DNA of 64,000 bases from Pseudomonas libanensis. GTDB lineage: Bacteria; Pseudomonadota; Gammaproteobacteria; Pseudomonadales; Pseudomonadaceae. A program made the position numbers and the translations under genes. Under the pieces are notes generated by a model, which was given only the letters and a program-made list of their open reading frames with translations, was not told the origin of the DNA and searched no databases. Shown here one piece after another: positions 49,659 to 57,865 of the stretch. Position 1 is the first letter of the stretch. The number at the start of each line of letters is the position of its first letter. The DNA lies in NCBI RefSeq assembly GCF_001439685.1, contig NZ_JYLH01000002.1:372001-436000 (forward strand). Direction: 5' to 3'.

Positions 49659-49988
49659 TTATTTACGCGCCACCTTATACCGCAAACAATCCTGATAAAA
49701 GCTCTTGCGAATCGCCTCCGGCTTAAGCCTTGAACGACTGTCATAGGTCTGTTCGGTAATGCCCATGGCCATCATGCGCATCCACGATTTATTGAACTTG
49801 ATGCTTTGGATCTTCTGCCGAGCGGCGTACAGCGACACCCCCGACAACTTGAGTTCCTGGGCCCTGGCGGCAGTGCCCGCGCCCCAGCTGCACATGTACT
49901 TGTCGCCCTCGCGCAATTCCCGGGCCTGCACGGTAGCCGCGCCGCCGGCCAGGGAGCAGGCAATCAGCATCATTCCCACAGTGCGCAT
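49659..49988 (-). CDS. Hypothetical secreted protein, 109 residues
   Basis: A signal peptide (MRTVGMMLIACSLAGGAATVQA) is followed by an 85-residue basic mature protein with two cysteines (YMCSWGAG and YQDCLRYK) that may form a disulfide. It resembles small conserved exported proteins of pseudomonads of unknown role. An in-frame ATG 6 nt upstream is possible; GAGG is better spaced for 49988. Confidence 0.75.
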   Translation of the reverse strand: MRTVGMMLIACSLAGGAATVQARELREGDKYMCSWGAGTAARAQELKLSGVSLYAARQKIQSIKFNKSWMRMMAMGITEQTYDSRSRLKPEAIRKSFYQDCLRYKVARK

Positions 49989-50108
49989 TTGCATCCTCGC
50001 CTAACCACCTGAAAATAAAAGCGATTTTGGCGAGGATTTAGTTACAAAGGGGCCACTAAATTGCCTTACTGTGCGAACTTCAGGCAGCCGTCGCAGGCGC
50101 GGCCCATG

Positions 50109-51182
50109 TCAGGGCTTGAGCTCAAACAACGCCGGCATCGGCGGCCACTCCGAAGGCACTTTGCGGAAGTGGCTGAACCCGGCCGCTTGCGCCATCTGGC
50201 GGGCACGCTTCTCACCCATGAACGCTCCCAGCCCTGCGCCGCCATGGGACAGCGAGCAGGTCATGCAATAGAGGGTGCTCTGCGGGTACATGACCCGGCC
50301 GAACAGGTTCATGTTCTCGTGCAGCTCTTCGGAAAGGTTGAGTTCGACCATCAGGTAGGTGCCGTCTGCGGCCGTGGCTGCGCGCAGGTCCTTGAGCATT
50401 TGCTGGGGGTCGGTGGCGTCGTGGATCACCACGAAGGTGGTCACGAAGTCGAATTGCTGGCCGCGCAGCGCATCGGAATCGTTCACCTCGAATTGCACCC
50501 GGTCGCCCACACCGGCCGCCTCGGCGTTGGCCCGCGCCAACTCGATGGAGGGCAAGTGGAAGTCGCAGCCGACAATCCGCGCCTCGGGGTAGGCCTTGGC
50601 CATGGTGATCGCCGCCAGGCCGGCGCCGCAGCCGAAGTCGAGGACACTGCCGCCGGTCTTGAGTTTCTCTTCGACGCCGTCCAGGGAAGGGATCCAGTGC
50701 TGCACCAGGTAGTGCTTGTACCAGGGCATGGTCATGCGCTCCATGCCTTTCCAGGTCTCCAGCGGGAACGCCTCCTCGGCGCAGCCGCCGCCATTACGGA
50801 ACGCCTCGATGACCTTGGGTGCCATGCTCACGAACGGCACGCTCAACTGGATGATGCCGCCGGCGAAATACGGCGAGTCTTCATCGGCGAGCACCGGCAC
50901 AAATTCGGCGGGCATCTGGTAACGGCGGGTGGGCGCGTCGTAGGTCACATAGCTGCCGGTGACCATGCTGCCCAGCCATTCGCGCAGGTAACGGGCGTTG
51001 TAGCCGGTCTTTTGTGCCAGCTCCTCCAGGGTCACCGCCTCGCCGTCGGCCAGAGCCTTGAACAAGCCGAGCTGGTCGCCGATATAGAGCATGGCGCCGC
51101 GCAGGGTGTTGCCGTAGTCCTCCATGATGCGCGCCGAAAACTGTTGAACCTTGGCTTTATCAACTGCCGTAACGTTTGACAT
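50109..51182 (-). CDS. Methyltransferase of the fluopsin C-type operon
   Basis: A 357-residue enzyme of the plant O-methyltransferase-like class: an N-terminal winged-helix dimerisation domain (about 25-110) and a C-terminal Rossmann domain with SAM motif VLDFGCGAGLAAITMAKAYP. It is the last gene of a five-gene operon matching the fluopsin C enzymes of P. aeruginosa PA3515-PA3519: two iron enzymes, two lyases and one methyltransferase. There the methyltransferase N-methylates the thiohydroxamate. It would be FlcA if letters follow PAO1 locus order, which I am not certain of. AAGGAG is 9 nt before the ATG, and the gap to the lyase is 37 bp. Confidence 0.88.
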   Translation of the reverse strand: MSNVTAVDKAKVQQFSARIMEDYGNTLRGAMLYIGDQLGLFKALADGEAVTLEELAQKTGYNARYLREWLGSMVTGSYVTYDAPTRRYQMPAEFVPVLADEDSPYFAGGIIQLSVPFVSMAPKVIEAFRNGGGCAEEAFPLETWKGMERMTMPWYKHYLVQHWIPSLDGVEEKLKTGGSVLDFGCGAGLAAITMAKAYPEARIVGCDFHLPSIELARANAEAAGVGDRVQFEVNDSDALRGQQFDFVTTFVVIHDATDPQQMLKDLRAATAADGTYLMVELNLSEELHENMNLFGRVMYPQSTLYCMTCSLSHGGAGLGAFMGEKRARQMAQAAGFSHFRKVPSEWPPMPALFELKP

Positions 51183-51219
51183 CTGTCGCTCCTTGATAAG
51201 TCTGTTGGGTGATCACTGC

Positions 51220-52668
51220 TTAGCGGGCCGTCAGTTTGGACAGCACGTTGTCGACGATACGGTCGGACATCCCCAGGTGGGTCCTGGGCTCGAACAGCCG
51301 AGCCAGTGCGCCGGTGTCCATGGCGGCAACCACCCGCGCATCGGCCTCGATCGCAGTGCGGATCGACACGTGATTGCGCTGGCTCGCCTGGGACACTTCA
51401 AAGATGATTTCGTAGGCACTGCTCTTGCCCAGCTTGCGCGCCATTTCGAACACCACCGCTTCGGTGCAAATGGCATCGCCGTAGGCGTGGGCGGTGCATT
51501 CCATCTTCTGCACGTTCACGGTGAGCCCGTCGATGGTGTCGGTGAGGATCGACAGCGCCATCAGCGCATAGTGGGAAACGTCCGCGACCGCACACCACTC
51601 CAGGCGGGTGCCGCGGTAATCGCGCTCGTGTTCGAGGATCATCGCGTCCAGCGCGAGCATGACCTGGGCCTTGGCCAAGCGCGCCAGCACCACCACCTGC
51701 TCGCAGCCTTCCGGGTTACGCTTGTGCGGCATGGTGCTGCTGCCGATCTGCTGGTCGCTCCAGCCCACTTCCACTTCAGCGATTTCCCAACGATTGAGCG
51801 TACGGATCTCATCGGCCACCCGAGCCAACGAGGCCGTGACCATGGCCAGGGTGCTGACGAACTCCGCGACACGGTCACGGGACACGTGCCAGCCGGTCAG
51901 GGGCACTTGCAAGGACAAGCGCTCGGCAAAACGCTCCAGCATCGGTATCGCCTCCGGTCCGAACGCCGCCATGGTGCCGACCCCGCCGAACAGTTGCACC
52001 ACCAGCACGCGCTGGCGTGCCTCGGCCAGGCGCTGGCGATGGCGCAGCAGCTCGTCAATCCAGCCGGCGACCTTGAGTCCGAAAGTGGTCGGCAACGCCG
52101 GGATCGAGTGGGTCCTGGCGACCATCAGCGAATCACGGTGCGCATCGGCCAGCGTCGACAATTTGCCCAGCAAGGTTTCCAGGGCCTGGTCCATGGCGTC
52201 GAGGACGTCGCGCATTTCCAGGGACTGGGCGGTGTCCTGGATGTCCTGGGTGGTGGCGCCGTAGTGCACGTATTCGCGGGCACTCGGGCTGCAGTTCTTT
52301 TGCAGGGCGCTGAGCAATGGCATCAGCGAATGCCCGGTGGCCGCCACGCCCTCGGCCAACTGGCGCACATTGATGCCCGACAGCAACGCGGCTTTTTCGA
52401 TGTCCAGGGCCGCCTCACGCGGAATGATATTGACATCGGCCTGGGCCATGGCCAGTGCGGCTTCAACATCCAGCCAGCGTTGCAGGCGGCAATGGCTGCA
52501 GAAGATCTTGCGGCTCTGCGGGCCGGCATAGCCTGAACCGTGGGTTTTCGAGTCGAGGATGTGGCTGTGTTCATGCCGGCATTGTTCGCCGTCATGACCC
52601 AGGCCCGGGTGTTCCGAACGTGCGGTGCAAGACGCACGGGCTGCCATTTCCAACGTTTGCGAATCCAT
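51220..52668 (-). CDS. Adenylosuccinate-lyase-family lyase of the fluopsin C-type operon (second lyase)
   Basis: A 482-residue fumarase/aspartase superfamily lyase with signature GSSTMPHKRNPEGCEQ, the catalytic flexible loop, and TTQDIQDTAQS in the conserved region 2. In the fluopsin C pathway two such lyases add and later remove a C4 dicarboxylate from the cysteine-derived intermediate. The start overlaps the previous stop (TGATG), with GGAGGG 6 nt upstream, so the N-terminus is well supported. It bears an unusual ~38-residue leader rich in His and Cys (GEQCRHEHSHILDSKTH) and a later FCSHC that the upstream paralogue lacks. A metal-binding role for this tail is speculation. Confidence 0.88.
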   Translation of the reverse strand: MDSQTLEMAARASCTARSEHPGLGHDGEQCRHEHSHILDSKTHGSGYAGPQSRKIFCSHCRLQRWLDVEAALAMAQADVNIIPREAALDIEKAALLSGINVRQLAEGVAATGHSLMPLLSALQKNCSPSAREYVHYGATTQDIQDTAQSLEMRDVLDAMDQALETLLGKLSTLADAHRDSLMVARTHSIPALPTTFGLKVAGWIDELLRHRQRLAEARQRVLVVQLFGGVGTMAAFGPEAIPMLERFAERLSLQVPLTGWHVSRDRVAEFVSTLAMVTASLARVADEIRTLNRWEIAEVEVGWSDQQIGSSTMPHKRNPEGCEQVVVLARLAKAQVMLALDAMILEHERDYRGTRLEWCAVADVSHYALMALSILTDTIDGLTVNVQKMECTAHAYGDAICTEAVVFEMARKLGKSSAYEIIFEVSQASQRNHVSIRTAIEADARVVAAMDTGALARLFEPRTHLGMSDRIVDNVLSKLTAR

Positions 52669-54101
52669 CACATACCCTCCATCACGTGCTGAGACCGACT
52701 GGGATTGCCTTGGGTTGATAGCTGCAGTTCAAGACCATCGTTTGAAGACCGGGGCATTGCTTTATTCGCCACCAGCTCGACCATCTCGGCTGCCAGCCCG
52801 GTGTAGGCCGCCGGGTCAAGCAGGTCGTCCAGCACTTGGCGACTGAAACAGCCGTGCAGGCGCGAGTCGCTGAGCAGGGCTTCGCGAAAAGGACGATCCT
52901 CGGCCTGGGCCTGCTGGGCTATTTCGTGGACCATCTGATGAGCCGTCTGCTTGCCGAACCGTGGCGCCAGCGCGAGCATGATGCGCTCCGACAGGATCAG
53001 CCCGCCGAGCATGTCGAGGTTGCTGCGCATGCGCGTTTCGCGCACGTCCAGCCCGGCCAGCAGCACACCCTCCATACGGGCGAGCAAGGCACCGGCGTAG
53101 ATAAACAGCTCCGGCAAGGCCGCCCATTCAATGCGCCACGCGGTGCCGTCGCGCTCATGCAACTGGAACGCCGCATCAGTCAGCGCAAGCATCTGCGCGC
53201 GCACCAGCCGCGACAGCGCACTGATCAGGTCCACCGTCGACGGGTTCTGCTTGTGGGGCATGGTGCTGCTCCCCACCTGCCCTGCCCGGCGGCCTTCACG
53301 CACTTCATCGATTTCGGTGCGTTGCAGGTGGTAGATCTCATTGGCGACGCGGCCCAGGGTCCCCGACGCCTGAACCAGCAGCCACGCCGCCTCCAGGATA
53401 CGGTCGCGGGCGCTGTGCCAACTGCTCAACGGTGCCGCCAGGCCGAGGCGTTCCAGGGTCTGGCGTTGCACTTCCAGGCCCTGCGGGCCAAGCGCCGCCA
53501 GGGTGCCCACGGCACCGGTCAGGTTGCCCACCATTACCCGGGCATACGCCTCGTCAAAGCGCTCGAGGTGGCGATCGATCTCATCGACCCACACCGCGAC
53601 CTTGTAGCCAAACGTGGTGGGCAATGCTTGTTGCCCATGGGTGCGGGCGACCATCGGCGTGTGCTTGTGCCGCAGGGCGAGTGTGAGCAAATGCCCACGG
53701 ATTGCGCGCAAGCGCTGCAACACCAGGCCCCAGGCTTCGCGGACCTGCAGGATCAGCCCGGTGTCGAGAATGTCCTGGGTGGTCACACCGTAATGCACGT
53801 ACTCACCCCAGCCATCGGCGCACAAGGCCTCGAGGGCGCGAAGGGTCGGCACCAGGATATGCCCGGTCTCCATGCTCTGGCGCCCCAGGGCGTCGAGGTC
53901 CAGCAGTTCCACACTGGCCACCCGGGCGATTTCCCGCGCAGCTTCGTGAGGGATGATGCCCATCTGCGCCTGGGTGGCCGCCAGCGCTGTTTCTACATCG
54001 AGCCACTTCTGCACCTGACTGGCATCAGAGAAGATTGCGGCAAATTCCGGGGACGAGTAAGCGCCCCCGTGGATACGGGATTCAGTGATATGACTCGGCA
54101 T
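52668..54101 (-). CDS. Adenylosuccinate-lyase-family lyase of the fluopsin C-type operon (first lyase)
   Basis: A 477-residue paralogue of the next gene with signature GSSTMPHKQNPSTVD and the TTQDILDTGLILQ motif. The N-terminus is the ordinary form (SHITESRIHGGAYSSPEFAAIFSDASQVQKWLDVETAL). Its substrates in the known pathway are cysteine and fumarate or their adducts; which lyase does which step cannot be told here. The 3' end overlaps the second lyase gene by one base, and the 5' end is 30 bp after the iron enzyme gene. Confidence 0.88.
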   Translation of the reverse strand: MPSHITESRIHGGAYSSPEFAAIFSDASQVQKWLDVETALAATQAQMGIIPHEAAREIARVASVELLDLDALGRQSMETGHILVPTLRALEALCADGWGEYVHYGVTTQDILDTGLILQVREAWGLVLQRLRAIRGHLLTLALRHKHTPMVARTHGQQALPTTFGYKVAVWVDEIDRHLERFDEAYARVMVGNLTGAVGTLAALGPQGLEVQRQTLERLGLAAPLSSWHSARDRILEAAWLLVQASGTLGRVANEIYHLQRTEIDEVREGRRAGQVGSSTMPHKQNPSTVDLISALSRLVRAQMLALTDAAFQLHERDGTAWRIEWAALPELFIYAGALLARMEGVLLAGLDVRETRMRSNLDMLGGLILSERIMLALAPRFGKQTAHQMVHEIAQQAQAEDRPFREALLSDSRLHGCFSRQVLDDLLDPAAYTGLAAEMVELVANKAMPRSSNDGLELQLSTQGNPSRSQHVMEGM

Positions 54102-54131
54102 GTCGGGTTACTCGCGTTGTCCTAAGGTGGG

Positions 54132-55118
54132 CTACTTCACGCGCTGCATTGCTTCCCAGACCGCGTCGTAATAGGCCCGCTCCAGCCGGAAGTGCTCGGC
54201 CAGGGACGTGAGGAATGCATTCTGGAAGCCCAGGTCCGGGATACGCCGTGCAATCAGTGCCCATTCACGCTTGGCCCGTGGCGGCACCAGGCTGATATGC
54301 ACTTCGTAGTACTCCGCGTCGTCCTGGCTCAAGCCTGCATTGCGCAAGGCGTTGTACAACTTGCCGTGGTTGCCGGGCACCACCAGCTCGGTGATGTAGA
54401 ACACCGCCAAGCCCCAGCCGACATCGGGGTTGCGGAAACAGCGGGCACGGTTGTTCAGGTAGGCGATTTCCTCGGGCATCGTCGAGATGGCTTCGAAATC
54501 CGCAGCCAGGCCTATGGCGGCCAGGAGCTTGGCCAACAGCCGCGGATGGGAGCGCTGTTCGTCCTCTTCGCCAAGCTCACCGTAGAGATAACGACCAAGG
54601 GCGGCCGCCTCGTCAACATCGGTCAGGTTGACCAACAGGTCGGCGGCATCCCGGTACAGGCGATAGGTGCGGAACCATTGGTGGCGCAGGAACACCTGCA
54701 GTTGCTCGCGGGACGCCTTGCCCTCGAACACATACTGCGACATCGGGTGGTTTTCCCGTGACTGCGCGGCAATCTGCTCTTCCAGGCGTTGCTGGAACGC
54801 GGCCTCGGACAACGGCGAGGCCAGGTCCGCAGACGGCATGAAACGCTCTTGCACGCTATAGATGGCATTGGCCAGCCAGCGTCGGGTCGAGGCGGTGGCG
54901 ACGTCATCGCTCAGCGACAGGATGTACAGCAATTGCTGGCACTGCGCCGCGTTCGCGGCATCGCCGCGCTGGCCCGACTCACACAGGGCACGCAGCATAT
55001 TGGCGGCAATTTCGATGCGATTGAACGTCGCATCCGGCTTCAGCGCTTCGGCCAACAGACGGGCTTCGGCGGTGTGGATATTCTGCAATTGCGGCTGCGA
55101 GAAATTACGTGGGCTCAT
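54132..55118 (-). CDS. Heme-oxygenase-like iron enzyme of the fluopsin C-type operon (second)
   Basis: A 328-residue member of the iron-containing redox enzyme (HDO) family, all-helical and related to heme oxygenase and TenA folds. It shares NHPMS (H124), YLYGELGEEDEQRSHPRLL and AYLNNRARCFRNPDVGWGLAVFYITELV with the preceding paralogue. In P. aeruginosa two such enzymes perform decarboxylation with N-hydroxylation and methylene excision on a cysteine adduct. After the last His (EVHISLVPPRAKREW) it has no acidic residue at the position where the paralogue has Asp (HGTQDEID). The ATG at 55118 has GGAG 6 nt upstream; the frame extends further upstream inside the previous gene but is not expected to be used. 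Confidence 0.85.
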   Translation of the reverse strand: MSPRNFSQPQLQNIHTAEARLLAEALKPDATFNRIEIAANMLRALCESGQRGDAANAAQCQQLLYILSLSDDVATASTRRWLANAIYSVQERFMPSADLASPLSEAAFQQRLEEQIAAQSRENHPMSQYVFEGKASREQLQVFLRHQWFRTYRLYRDAADLLVNLTDVDEAAALGRYLYGELGEEDEQRSHPRLLAKLLAAIGLAADFEAISTMPEEIAYLNNRARCFRNPDVGWGLAVFYITELVVPGNHGKLYNALRNAGLSQDDAEYYEVHISLVPPRAKREWALIARRIPDLGFQNAFLTSLAEHFRLERAYYDAVWEAMQRVK

Positions 55119-55158
55119 CATGTGCTCCATTATTGTTGTTTTAGGATCGCCGGGCGGT

Positions 55159-56154
55159 TCAGGCAGGCAGGCGCTGCGCCTGCATCTGCTGCCACAAGCT
55201 GTCGAAATAGGCCTTGTTGATTTCGAAGTGACGCTTGAGCGCGCGCATGAACGTACGCTGAAAGCCCTCGTCGCTGGCGAACTTGGCAATCAGCGCCCAC
55301 ATTTCCTCGGTGTCGATCTCATCCTGGGTGCCGTGCAGGCGGTGGAATTCGCTGGGCTGCTCTGGTACGTCGAGGCGCTGCAACAGCTCGTAGATGCGCC
55401 GATGGTTGACGCAACTGACAGACTCCACCGCATAGAGCAGCGCAAGGCCCCAGGCGACATCGGTGTGGCGCACGCAGCGAATGCGATTATTCAGGTAGGC
55501 TTTTTCCAGGGGATGCAACGCGGGAAAGTCGATGGCCAGCGGAATATCGAAATACTCCATCAGATGGGCCAGCATCGCCGGGTGCGAACGCTGCGGAGTC
55601 TCGGCCCCCGCTTCACCGTAAAGGTTGCGGTAGAACACCGAGGCATCCTCGATGGCCTCGAAGCGAAAGGCCAGCTCGGCCAGCAGGCTGTAGAAGTTGT
55701 AGGAGCGGGTCCAGTGGTGTTCCAGGAAGAAACGCACGTCTTGCACAGGCGGCGTACCTTGGAACAGGTGCACCGACATGGGGTGGTTGACCCGGCTGCG
55801 AGCGGCGATTTCAGCGTCGACCAACTGGCGGAACTCATCCACCGGCAACGCGGTGAAGCCCGGCAGGTCGGCGGCGAACTCATCTTCGACGCGGTAGACC
55901 TCACTGGCCATCCAACGGCGGGTCGGCTCAGTGCGTGGATCGCCCGGAATGTGCAGTTGCAGCAGGGCTGCCTGGTAGTGGGCGTAGGCATCGGCATCCC
56001 CCGACAAGCCTTGCCGGGTCAGCGCGAGCAGGGCTTCCAGCGCGCGGGTGACCTGGGCGTAGTGGGCGCCGGGTTCCAGGGCATTGACCATCAGCGTCGA
56101 GGCCGTGGTGAACCGATCGGAATCCGAGCGTTGTTGCAGGGCAGCAGTATCCAT
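55159..56154 (-). CDS. Heme-oxygenase-like iron enzyme of the fluopsin C-type operon (first gene)
   Basis: A 331-residue paralogue of the next gene. It has NHPMS (H124), RNLYGEAGAETPQRSHPAML, and AYLNNRIRCVRHTDVAWGLALLYAVES with the late His-containing segment HRLHGTQDEIDTEEMW. These conserved His/Glu/Asp positions suit a diiron site, but ligand assignment needs a structural model. It is the promoter-proximal gene of the operon. AAGGGG lies 6 nt before the ATG. The distance to the next gene is 40 bp. Confidence 0.85.
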   Translation of the reverse strand: MDTAALQQRSDSDRFTTASTLMVNALEPGAHYAQVTRALEALLALTRQGLSGDADAYAHYQAALLQLHIPGDPRTEPTRRWMASEVYRVEDEFAADLPGFTALPVDEFRQLVDAEIAARSRVNHPMSVHLFQGTPPVQDVRFFLEHHWTRSYNFYSLLAELAFRFEAIEDASVFYRNLYGEAGAETPQRSHPAMLAHLMEYFDIPLAIDFPALHPLEKAYLNNRIRCVRHTDVAWGLALLYAVESVSCVNHRRIYELLQRLDVPEQPSEFHRLHGTQDEIDTEEMWALIAKFASDEGFQRTFMRALKRHFEINKAYFDSLWQQMQAQRLPA

Positions 56155-56202
56155 TGATAACCCCTTGATTCTTGTTTTTGTGATTTGGCGTACTCGGAAA
56201 AA

Positions 56203-56233
56203 AGCCTAAAGGTTCCCCTAGTGGCAAGGTCAA
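56203..56233 (-). promoter_or_regulatory. CueR-type (MerR-family) promoter of the fluopsin C-type operon
   Basis: On the minus strand TTGACC (plus-strand 56228-56233) and TAGGCT (56203-56208) are separated by 19 bp. The spacer contains ACCTTGCC and an AACCT half. A long 19-bp spacer with a dyad is the hallmark of MerR-family metal-sensor promoters. In P. aeruginosa CueR is known to control this operon in response to copper. The assignment to CueR is by pattern and context. Confidence 0.8.
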
Positions 56234-56288
56234 TACCTGTAGGAAATTTCTTTTTGATGGTCATTTTCTTTATGTGTGGAGATCAAAA

Positions 56289-56378
56289 TGTGGGAGGGGG
56301 CTTGCCCCCGATTGCAGTGGGTCAGTGTCAGATGTGCTGACTGACCCGCCTATATCGGGAGCAAGCCCCCTCCCACAT
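56289..56378. repeat. REPIN between opmE and the fluopsin C-type operon
   Basis: Inverted arms tgtgggagggggcttgcccc and ggagcaagccccctcccaca with a short middle. It lies between the opmE stop and the CueR-type promoter and may limit read-through. Confidence 0.85.
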
Positions 56379-56413
56379 TTGCACTGCCGTGCTGTGTTTT
56401 TGCTCGGCTGTGG

Positions 56414-57865
56414 CTAACGCAGCGCCGCAGCCCCACTGCAAGCCTGCCCCGCCTGTTCACAAACCTGCCAGCCACCGCCCAGCGCCTTGTAGATCCCCAC
56501 CACCGCCAAGCGCTGCTGGGTGCGCGCCGCCGTTAACGCACGGCGGCTGGTGAAGTCGGCACGTTCGGCCTCAAGCACATCCAGATACATGCCCTCGCCT
56601 TCGGCAAATCGCGTGCGCGCAAACCTGGCCGCCTCGCGGTTGGCCGCGGCCTCCAGCAGCCGCAGGCCCAAGGTGCTGCCTGCGGCACTGTTGGCCTGGA
56701 AGGCATCGTCGGTTTCCTGCAGGGCACGCAATACGGTCTGGTCGTAGGCGATCAACGCCGCCTGGGTACGCGCTTCGCTGGCGGCGATCCGTGCGCGCAC
56801 GCGCCCGGTGTCCAGCAGCGACCAGCGAATCACCGGGGCGATAAAGTTCGACTGCATGCCTGCATCGCCCAGGGAGCCGAGGCTTCCGGCCAGTAGCCCG
56901 ATGGAGCCCTGCACCTGGATATCCGGATACAAACCAGCGGTTTCTACACCTATTTGTGCAGTCTCAGCCGCCAGGGTGCGTTCGGCCGCGGCAATATCGG
57001 CGCGCCGGGCCAACAAGCCGGCCGGGTCGCCCACTTGCAGGGTGCGCAGGCTCAAAGTCTCACGACCGGGCCTTGCCAGCTGCGGCTTGAACCCCTGCGG
57101 CGCCTGCCCCAGCAGCACCGCCAACGCGTTGGTGGAGGTTGCGCGACGCCGCTCAAGGTCGGGCGCCACGGCTTCGACATTGCGCAGCAAAGCCTCGGCA
57201 CGCAGCCGGTCGAACTCGGTGGCAGCGCCGACACTGACCAGATGCTCCACCAGGCCCAGGCTGTCGCGCTGGCTCTGGCTGATGTCAGCGACCACCGCTT
57301 GTTCGGCTTCGATTCCTTGCAGTTCGAACCAGGTGGCGGCAACGGTGGCCGCGACGCTCGCCTGCACACTGCGCAGCAGCGCCTGGCGTGACCCGGCCTG
57401 GGCCTGCGCCACCTCAACCGAACGTCGCACGCGGCCAAACAGGTCGATTTCCCAGGCCGCATCCAGGGCCGCACGGGTGGTTTCAATGGAGCGCTGCTCG
57501 CCGGAGGGAGTCTCGACTTCACTGCGCCGTCGATGCTCATAACCGAGGGCGGCACCGCCGCTGGGCAAGAACCCTTGGCGGCTTTCGCGCAGCATCGCCT
57601 TGGCTTCGTCCAGGCGCGTGGCGGCGATGCCAATATCGTGGTTGGCCGCCAACGCCTGCTGGATCAACTGGCTGAGTGCCGGCTCGTCGAACACCTGCCA
57701 CCACTGTGCCTCGACCTCGCCGGTACCGAGACCGGCGACGGGCGCATCGAAGCTCGCCGGGCGCTGCGCGGCAGGCAACACAGGGGCGGAATAATCAGGC
57801 CCCACCGAGGCGCAGCCGGCTATCAGCAGCAACGGCAATAGCAACGCCGGATAAGACAGTCTCAT
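56414..57865 (-). CDS. opmE: Outer-membrane efflux lipoprotein OpmE
   Basis: A 483-residue TolC/OprM-type outer-membrane channel with a lipobox (LLLIAGC), two outer-membrane-factor repeats and NodT-type sequence (LIQQALAANHDIGIAATRLDEAKAMLRESRQGFLPSGG). It partners MexP and MexQ. It is the last gene of the operon and overlaps mexQ by 4 bp. Assignment to OpmE rests on the operon position next to the fluopsin C-type genes, as in P. aeruginosa PA3521. Confidence 0.9.
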   Translation of the reverse strand: MRLSYPALLLPLLLIAGCASVGPDYSAPVLPAAQRPASFDAPVAGLGTGEVEAQWWQVFDEPALSQLIQQALAANHDIGIAATRLDEAKAMLRESRQGFLPSGGAALGYEHRRRSEVETPSGEQRSIETTRAALDAAWEIDLFGRVRRSVEVAQAQAGSRQALLRSVQASVAATVAATWFELQGIEAEQAVVADISQSQRDSLGLVEHLVSVGAATEFDRLRAEALLRNVEAVAPDLERRRATSTNALAVLLGQAPQGFKPQLARPGRETLSLRTLQVGDPAGLLARRADIAAAERTLAAETAQIGVETAGLYPDIQVQGSIGLLAGSLGSLGDAGMQSNFIAPVIRWSLLDTGRVRARIAASEARTQAALIAYDQTVLRALQETDDAFQANSAAGSTLGLRLLEAAANREAARFARTRFAEGEGMYLDVLEAERADFTSRRALTAARTQQRLAVVGIYKALGGGWQVCEQAGQACSGAAALR

